Source of the DNA: Paraspadella gotoi
Lineage: Eukaryota; Chaetognatha
Direction: 5' to 3'
DNA length: 64,000 bases
NCBI GenBank assembly: GCA_051294375.1
Contig: CM119269.1
Coordinates: 6,035,531-6,099,530, forward strand
A model generated the notes under the pieces. That model was not told the DNA's origin and searched no databases. It worked only from the letters and a program-made list of their open reading frames with translations. The position numbers and the translations under genes were made by a program. This document shows positions 57,401 to 64,000 of the stretch, one piece after another; within the stretch, counting starts at the first letter, position 1, and each line of letters starts with the position of its first letter.

Positions 57401-57800
57401 TACAACGTTTTTATTATTTAAAAACAACGGTTAAATTTAAACAAAAATAACGGATATGTTTCGTCTCTGATGAGAGCCTTCTTCAGCGCGAAAAATATTG
57501 TTTTGTAAAAATAGTTTTTCACAGATTTGAAGAAGAGAGAGAGAGAGAGAGAAGAGGAGAGAGGGACAGAGATAAAAGTTTTCAACAAAGAATTTATTTC
57601 ACTAAAATCTTTACTTATCTATCCCTCTGAATTAAACTCTTATATTTCAATTTCATTCATTTCGGGATCAGGCTGTAACACCATGTACAGGCGATTTAAG
57701 CGCCCCGTCCTCTTAACTGCCAGACGACCAACGGGCTAGAACCCGGACCTTTGGGTTGGGAGGCGAATGACTGCCTACGGCATCATGGCCGCTGATGAAC
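57400..57800 (-). mobile_element. tRNA-derived SINE with retroelement-like tail
   Basis: On the minus strand a tRNA-like head at 57800-57700 has a B box GGTTCTAGCCC (57733-57743) in a T-arm-like stem and an A-box-like TAGGCAGTCATTCG. A body follows, then CTGAAGA-AGGCTCTCATCAGAGAC-GAAAC (57486-57458) and an AT-rich end with AATAAAA. A tRNA head joined to a LINE-type tail is the normal SINE design. A GA tract (57535-57553) interrupts the body. Confidence 0.6.
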
Positions 57801-58052
57801 GTTTGGTGGTTTTTAGTCCACTATACAATTTTGGTATTAGACATACAATCAAGTTTGTTTAATCTTTGTTGTACATTGCTCAAATGTAATTGTTTATTTC
57901 TCTCATCTCTCTCTCTCTCTCTCTCTACTCTCTCACCTTCACCAAATTTCATTTCTTTTCACCACTTATTCTATCTAGCCTCAACTAAATCTGTCCTCTA
58001 AACTGACCACTAATCTCTCTCAATTCTTTGTTGGAAACTTTAACCTTTTCTA

Positions 58053-58083
<31 letters not shown>

Positions 58084-58114
58084 AACTCACAAATTGTCCC
58101 ATTATCACAACAGT

Positions 58115-58200
58115 CAAAAGCGCTGATGAAGGACTCGAAAATCTTTGAGGTCGAAAAACATGTCTGCAACTGTATTATAATAAAATTGTGTAACATCTCT
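58115..58200 (+). mobile_element. retroelement 3' end with hammerhead-like motif
   Basis: CTGATGA (58123-58129), a hairpin-capable GGACTC...GAGGTC, and GAAA (58153-58156), then CATGTCTGCAACTG and AATAAAA. This has the same layout as the SINE tail at 57458-57486. CTGATGA-stem-GAAA is the hammerhead core; such motifs are known in Penelope-like elements. Stem II has a mismatch and an extra A. Confidence 0.4.
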
Positions 58201-58204
58201 CTAT

Positions 58205-58268
58205 CGATATTGATATCGATATTGATTGGGTGAGCTTCTTTGTGACGTAGTCGTCGTCGTCGTCGTCG
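58205..58268. repeat. palindromic TATCGATATTGA repeat, then (GTC)n
   Basis: Two ATCGATATTGAT units in tandem, followed at 58247-58268 by GTC triplets. Confidence 0.85.
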
Positions 58269-58452
58269 GCGGCGTCACGCATTTTTATATAAAAACTACT
58301 ACGCTTTTATAGTTTTTGGCTGGGACTTACCGTTTTTTTTTAAATAAAAATTTTTATAAATTACAATGAAGTTTTATAAAACTGTGCTAGTAAGACAAAC
58401 CGTATTGTAGACCGAGACAGTACCCATAGCAATCAATCAAAACTCTTCTCTT

Positions 58453-58455
58453 TCT

Positions 58456-58502
<47 letters not shown>

Positions 58503-58503
58503 C
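58453..58503. repeat. (TTTC)n microsatellite
   Basis: About 12 TTTC units with CTCTTT-rich flanks to 58560. Confidence 0.95.
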
Positions 58504-58600
58504 TCTTTACTCTCTTTATATCTCTCTTTCTTTCTCTCTTTCTTTCTATTCTTTTCTTTCTTCTGGTTTTGTCGTGCTTTTTTAACTTATCTTCTTTCAC

Positions 58601-58662
58601 CTTGTTGTATGAAAGAAGCCGCCTCGACGGACACCGACGAAACTCCACTCTCCTCCAAAGTC
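58601..58662 (-). CDS. exon 5 of minus-strand gene model
   Basis: A 62-nt exon between a good acceptor (AATATGTTTTCAG, 58663-58675) and donor (GTGAAAG, 58594-58600). It enters in phase 0, matching exon 4, and reads DFGGEWSFVGVRRGGFFHTT before leaving in phase 2. Later exons were not identified; the intron begins with TTTC repeats. The family is not recognised. Confidence 0.5.
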
Positions 58663-58897
58663 CTGAAAACATATTTAAGATTAATAAATTTTAAACGAAT
58701 ATCACTTTCGATCGTTAAAATAAAGTTAATATATTAGAATTTGTAATATATAATTTTAATGAATAATTATAATAATAATAATATATCTAAGCACTAATAT
58801 AGTTGAAACAATTAATTTGGCTTATTCTTTCATTATTAATTTAAAAACAAACAAACATCTTCGCCCACAAACGTTTTCCCTTTTGTTCAAAACTCAC

Positions 58898-59107
58898 TTC
58901 AGCAAAATTCCGACGTTGGATTTGCTGGTCGAACGCGAACCTGAGGGCCGCTGAAGGGGCCGGCCTGGGCCGGCCAGGGGGCTCAGAGCGGCTCGGGCTT
59001 AGGAGGCCGGTGGGGCGGTGTCCGGAAAAGGTCGCGTGGCGCTTTGTCGACGGCCAATTTGCTCGTTCGAGAAGCTCGTCCTCGTCTGGAAAATCATCGA
59101 CGGGGAC
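58898..59107 (-). CDS. exon 4 of minus-strand gene model
   Basis: A 210-nt exon (exactly 70 codons, phase 0 to 0) with a strong acceptor (AATATTTCTCAG) and a consensus donor (GTGAGT, 58892-58897). Only one frame is open: it starts VPVDDFPDEDELLERANW, has a Pro/Ser/Arg-rich middle (LLSPSRSEPPGRPRPAPSA), and ends ALRFAFDQQIQRRNFAE. The other frames hit stops. The acidic start and basic, proline-rich middle suggest a disordered region. No domain recognised. This is the clearest exon in the window. Confidence 0.6.
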
Positions 59108-59507
59108 CTGAGAAATATTTTTCAAATTTAGGCAATTATTAAAAAACTAATGTTTTATAAATTTTATCAAAACCTTTTTAAAAGTTTATAAAAGAACGAG
59201 GTCAGTTTTCTCCTGTCCAGCGCCGTTCAATAAAAAATAAGAATTAATAGCGCGCCGGTGAAACGCCTGACCTCATTGGACAACCAAACACGCAACCTGC
59301 AAAGACCTGAGTTGTTGGAAGTTGATGGCTGATGATGCTGCGTGGGTTATGCGACGCTTCCTCTCAACCACCGCGGAGCAGAAGAAGAAACCTCCGAATC
59401 TCGACTTGACACGCCTCCTCGCCCCTTGGAGCTGCGCGGTAGGCTGATGCTGCGCACTGTTGCTTGCAGCTGCCCCGGCGGCTAGGACTTGCAGCTGCAA
59501 GAAGAAA

Positions 59508-59581
59508 TTACTCTTCTGCGCTGAAGCGGAAATCCGTGAGGGCTCGTTGCATGAATGATCGGCAGAGTCGTTCCGCTGAAT
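59508..59581 (-). CDS. exon 3 of minus-strand gene model (ends in stop or is broken)
   Basis: After an acceptor (TTGCTTCGACACAG) the phase set by exon 2 gives HSAERLCRSFMQRALTDF, RFSAEE and then TAA (59508-59510). If real, a protein isoform ends here. However GAAGAG-TAATTT would become a normal donor (GAG|GTAATT) in exactly the phase exon 4 needs if one G were restored, so a one-base assembly error is a credible alternative. Another frame stays open to about 59275 but does not fit exon 2's phase. Confidence 0.4.
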
Positions 59582-59905
59582 CTGTGTCGAAGCAAATGAT
59601 TTAATTTAATTAATATTTTAATAAGCATGATTATGATATTTAACGGTGTGCTAAGAAACAAAAACATTCAGTTTTTCTCTGTGCTGCTTTATACTGATGA
59701 TAAGCATTAAGCAATTTAATGGCGAAATATTTGAGAAAACTTGTTCTGTTACTCGTTCACAGTTAAATCTTCATAAGGATGAGTTTTTTATTTTGCTGCA
59801 ATCATCACATCATACTACTTAATAAACACTGAAAATCGATTTATACCTTCAAACTATCTGAGATGTAACCCTGATTCACACACAATCACTCAATCGTCTA
59901 CTCAC

Positions 59906-60035
59906 GTCCGTCGAGCTGAATGTTCCTGTCGGGCATGGAATCGTGGAAAAGCTTTCGCATCCGACGTAGCACCAATTCCCGTATTGTCGGTCGTCGTCGT
60001 CGTGGGTCGGTTACTGCCGCCGAAGAGCTCAAAAG
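59906..60035 (-). CDS. exon 2 of minus-strand gene model
   Basis: A 130-nt exon with acceptor (TTTTAATTAAACAG) and consensus donor (GTGAGT, 59900-59905). Entered in phase 0 from exon 1 it reads LLSSSAAVTDPRRRRPT, IRELVLRRMRKLFHDSM and PDRNIQLDG, leaving in phase 1. The IRELVLRRMRKLF stretch looks like a basic amphipathic helix. No family recognised. Phase agreement with exon 1 supports the model. Confidence 0.5.
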
Positions 60036-60360
60036 CTGTTTAATTAAAACAGTGATTGTTTTATATTTAAAAAAAAAAGTTTAAATCTAGAGAAAGAACT
60101 ATAATCAAAAAATTACCCACATTTACGTCAACTATGAGTACAAAAATGAGTACGAATTCAAAAACATTTAGAATTGAACGAAAGGAAAAAACAGATAAAT
60201 GAGAGCCAAAACAGAAAGATGAGAAACTCATAAAAATATTTTTGAGGAATGAAAATGAAAATGAGCGGACAAAAACTTTGAAAAATTTCTTATCTATGTT
60301 TTCTTAAATAAGTTTTCAATCAGACTTTTCTATTGCTACTTTTGTTTGATCATAGCGAAA

Positions 60361-61426
60361 CTGCTACAATTAGTGTACACAGTTGTACAACGGCTGCACA
60401 ATTTTACCAGAGCCGCCGGCTAATAATAATGCTGCTCATTTCAAAGCAGATGGTTATTCATTGCATTTTAAAAATTTAGTTGAGTAGCAAAACATTAAGT
60501 AATTTATATGCTTCAAATTTTATATTGATCAGTTAAGCATATGCCCTGACAAGTTGATGGAGAAAGTGGCTTTGTAAAATACGGCGTTCATTTCCAACTC
60601 ACTTTTTTTTAGATTTCAATTTTTTTCTTTCTTACTTTCAGTAAGTTTTCTGAATAAATTTGAAAAGATAAAAATAATTATTATAATATTATCTTCTGAA
60701 AGCCCTTTCAAACTTAAATAGAATGACTGTACATTACAAATGCTGTAAGATAAAAGGTATAACCGGTCCAGCCCTTTAATTTAATTAGTGCATTACTCAA
60801 TAAATGGCACATCTTTTCAAAATATCAATAACTGGAGGGTAAATTTAAGCATTTTTTATCAAATTGTGATTGGCTATCTTTAAATCTTCTTTTTTTCAGG
60901 TTTTACGATACTTATATAAACAATAATATTTATGTATATAATCAATTATAAACAGGTTCATATATTTTAAAAAAAGATTTAAAATTTTACCATAATTCCC
61001 TTTTAGGGATCTCTTAATTAAACCAAGGCTGCAGCATTTAATTTTTATGTTAGAGCTTTCGTAAGCTATATCATTCTCTTCATTTTTTCTAAGCCGCGCT
61101 TTCTGAGGAAGTAATATTTGTTTAATATTTTAATAAATACTTTGTTTAAAAAAGTGCTAAAAGTTGAAAAAAAAAAAGAATAAAAAACAGTTGAGTTGCG
61201 AAAATGAAACCGCGGATTTTGCAAGTCAACTTTCTAACCCCCCATTGTCAATGGCATATCTTAACTGATTAATATAAAATTTTAACACAAAAATTACTTT
61301 AATATTTTTTACTCAACTAATTTTTTAAAATCAATGAAAAATCAACCACTGGGTTGCCAAATGACAGCGTTTTTTTTACGGGCGCTCGCTTGTAAAATTG
61401 TCACCATGTACAATGTTAATTGTACA
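60361..61426. mobile_element. fold-back MITE-like element, copy FB3 (divergent)
   Basis: About 1.07 kb with arms of roughly 500 bp in imperfect inverted repeat. Left arm words TTTTATATTGATCAGTTAAG and TTAGTTGAGTA find their complements near 61260-61325. It shares GTACA, GGTGACA and ATCTTCTGAAAGC with FB1/FB2, so it is an older or different subfamily. It lies inside intron 1 of the minus-strand gene model. Confidence 0.65.
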
Positions 61427-61629
61427 GTCTTTTCTAAACCTCATCTACGTAGATGCAAAGTTATTTTTTTATATTAATATTATGCAGAGTATGCCTTCCC
61501 ATTACAAAATACTCACAAAAAATTAACCACGATAATGCATACGCCATGTTATCGGCCTATGTTTTCGCCAATCCTGCGTATTTTTCCAACGTTAGCAAAA
61601 AGAATAGTGAGAGAATTGAGCAGAAATGA

Positions 61630-61780
61630 GAAATTCGAGAGCAATGAAATGAGGAGGAAAGAGAGAAAAAGAAAGGAAAGAAAGAAGAGAAAGAAAGAAA
61701 TAAAGAAATAAAGAAAAGAAAGAAAAAAAAGAAAGACAGTGAGAAAGCGAATTAAGAAATAAAAAAAAAGAAAATAAATA
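61630..61780. repeat. GAAA/AAAG-rich degenerate repeat
   Basis: Purine-rich, imperfect GAAA, AAAG and AAATAAAG words. Confidence 0.8.
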
Positions 61781-61822
61781 AGTAAGTTTTCCTTAAATAA
61801 CCTATTTCTTTAGAGACTTCAC

Positions 61823-62363
61823 CCGCCCGAGACTGACTTTTCGTCTCCGACGGCGCCGTCCCCCCATGTTTCCAAAATCGCGCGCCCTCACATTGCTCCG
61901 CCGCTGGAGGGCGACGCTAAAGGACGACGCCAGCAGCTGAGACAAAAGGGATCCTGTTGTTGGCCAAGCAGTGAAGCTGCTCGCGTCGTCTTCGTCGTCT
62001 GTTCGTCGTCGTCGTTTGCTCATGGAGGGCGACGGTCGTCCGGCGACGTGACCTCGCGTCGGATCGATGTTGGCTCTAAGTTGATGGTGAGAGCGTGGAA
62101 GTGGCGCCGGGTGGGTAAGTGGGCAGGTGGATGTTGGCGCCGCCGGCAGGGGAATTATGAAGTGGGAGGTGATGTCGCCCGGCTCGGAGTGGGAGCCGTG
62201 GATAGTGGCGCCGGTTGGAGCCGTGGGAGACGGCGCCGCGATGAAGACGGGATGTGGTTGAGAGCTTTTCAGAAGACTGAAGAGGTTGTTTGCGGAAGTC
62301 GTCGTCGTCGGCCTCGCGAGATCAGAGGTGGCTGACTTTTCCAAGCTTGCCTCATTGCTCAGG
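61823..62363 (-). CDS. exon 1 of minus-strand gene model (5'-most seen)
   Basis: A 541-nt exon giving 180 codons without a stop. The likely acceptor is CCGTACAAAG behind a CT-rich tract (62364 on); the donor is GTGAAG (61817-61822). It reads LSNEASLEKSATSDL at the start, a long Pro/Thr/Ser-rich region (for example FIAAPSPTAPTGATIHG), a basic patch SKRRRRTDDEDDASSF resembling a nuclear localisation signal beside an acidic run, and ends GGRRRRRRKVSLGR. It leaves in phase 0 and fits exon 2. Low complexity and GC bias mean that the frame could be partly fortuitous. Confidence 0.5.
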
Positions 62364-62384
62364 CTTTGTACGGAGGCATCCAGG

Positions 62385-62550
62385 AGCGAGAGAGAGAGAG
62401 ATTGTAGAATGGGGTGGAGAAGTACGAGAGAGAGCAGAGAGAGAGCAGACAGCGATGAGAGAAGAGAGAGAGAGAAGAGAGAGACGAGAGAGGAGAGAGA
62501 GAGAGAGAGCAGAGAGAGAAACGAGAGACGCAGAGAGAGAGGCAGAGAGA
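62385..62550. repeat. GA-rich purine tract
   Basis: Imperfect GA/GAC/GCAGA repeat. On the gene's strand it is a pyrimidine tract just upstream of exon 1. Confidence 0.88.
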
Positions 62551-62559
62551 GGGTAAATT

Positions 62560-64000
62560 AAGATTTAATTTCGTTACTAAATTTTTGATCCTATTCATAA
62601 TGCAAGTCAAAAAACCAAAATTAAATTAAAAATAAAACCAAATTCGTTTTCCAGTCTTCACTAACCGCTTATATGATATAAAACTACTATTTATATTAAT
62701 TATTAATTATTAATTATATAAATATAATTATTATACATATAACTTTTTAATGATATTTAATATCACGTTTGTATTCTATCAAAAGAGAGTGCGTTTGTTT
62801 TCGCCCCCAATATTGCCTTTCAGTTTAGATTAGACGCAATCATCTTTTTCAAAATAAAAATAAATATGCATGTGATATTTTACCAATGCCTTTACGGAAT
62901 TTACTGCCTTAAAGGGAAAAACAAGTTTGGCAAAAACAATGTCGGATCTGGCCTACGATAATTAATTAATTAATTTGACATTAATTATAATTTATATTCA
63001 GCTTTGTCATCATCGATGTCTTTAAAATTGAGTCACGCCGACAGTTATTAAATGCTTTTGTTTACATTTTATCAAAACAAACAAATATATCCTCTAATTA
63101 TCGAGCCAGGCCGGGCAAAGCCCGCGCTCCTGTCTCGATTTTTTTCGCGTTTTAGCTTTCGCGTCTCGCTTTTTTGCAGATCATGGCCTTCTGAAAAGTG
63201 TGATTATGCATTACAGGGAGTTGAATTTTTCATATAATGGCTTCTAATCATCAAAGGATCTTTTTAAACATTACTCATGTTTCATATCAATATTGTATTG
63301 TTTATTGTTTTTATTACAAAAAACAAAAACTGTATTTAATTATATTGTCGCTCTCTCTCTCTCTCTTTTATCTCCGTCACTGCTTCTCTAAAAAACGATG
63401 TTTCCGAGTCTCTGTTGCTGCCCGTCTGTCCAGCTTTCTATCATATAAGTTAAACTATTCTTACATTTACTGCGCTTCTCTCATCTACTGCTAACTCAGG
63501 TCTCTTGTGTATATATTTTTCTTATTAACTTTGGATTCAACAGTATGTATATTTTGATTTGAGTGAATGCTCCACCTTCGCATTATGATTTACCTACTGC
63601 AAGTGCTATGCAGAGATAGACTTATCAGTACTCATTTATTAATATCCAAATTAGTTATATAGAAACTGCTTAAATCTATTATACAGCTATTGCCAAGTTA
63701 CTCTCATATTGAAGATGAAATTCTCAAAAAAAAAAAATTATGTTAAATCGTTATACTGGCTGCATTTCATAAATTATTATTATACAGAACTGCTTTTAAA
63801 TAAAAATAGGGGGGACAATCAATCATGGAAGAAGCATATTATAGTGTAACTTTTTTGTAATAAGCAGAATGACCAGAAGAAGCCTAAGATTTTCGGGTTT
63901 ACAGTATGATTGGAAAAAATTGTACAACAATGGTAACATTTTTTTTTCCTTTTCTTTATTTCTCTCCTACTCTACTCTCCTCCTCTCCTCCTCTCTCCAT
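62560..64000. other. non-coding end of window
   Basis: AT-rich, with ATTAATTATTA words near 62695 and a short CT run at 63350-63366. If the minus-strand gene continues upstream, its earlier exons or promoter lie here or beyond; I could not identify them. Confidence 0.4.

Noticed and set aside
61802-62344. Plus-strand frames opposite exon 1 (62048-62335)
   Set aside because: Gly/Arg/Trp-rich mirror of the minus-strand exon; no splice sites in phase.

Overview
The window looks like repeat-dense, AT-leaning, non-coding DNA from an invertebrate animal, most likely an arthropod and possibly a crustacean (inference). Nothing is bacterial: there are no long intact ORFs, operons or Shine-Dalgarno sites. 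The eukaryotic signs are GT-AG bounded short exons, tRNA-derived SINE heads with A and B boxes, palindromic non-autonomous DNA elements, satellites, and more than twenty (CT/GA)n tracts, some 115-130 bp and pure. Most open frames are translated microsatellites (Ser-Leu or Arg-Glu runs) and are not genes.

Layout. 0-1 kb: a possible terminal exon, then microsatellites. 2.7-7.0 kb: a 2 kb segment present twice in tandem, each copy carrying a fold-back element. 7.6-14 kb: palindromic MITE-like repeats, CCAAT-box clusters, minisatellites and long (GA)n. 15.6-25 kb: a tRNA-SINE, a 938-N gap, and three copies of a repeat built from consecutive hairpins, two of them inverted to each other. 25.3-26.2 kb: a CpG-containing stretch with a probable first coding exon. 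26.5-41.3 kb: one segment present three times (direct, inverted, direct), with a roughly 650 bp higher-order satellite between copies two and three. 44-45.4 kb: short GC-rich arrays. 48.5-54.2 kb: a giant imperfect palindrome carrying a promoter-like region and frameshifted exons of one unidentified gene in both arms. 56-57 kb: a 70 bp satellite. 57.4-58.2 kb: a SINE and a retroelement tail. 58.6-62.4 kb: the best multi-exon gene model, on the minus strand.

Assembly quality matters here. Four gaps are exactly 25 N, and all four lie at or close to junctions of duplicated or inverted segments; the copies beside them differ mainly by single-base indels. This pattern suggests gap filling with noisy long reads, so several large duplications and palindromes may be artefacts. 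I recognised no gene product with confidence; exon calls rest on splice signals, open frame and phase consistency.
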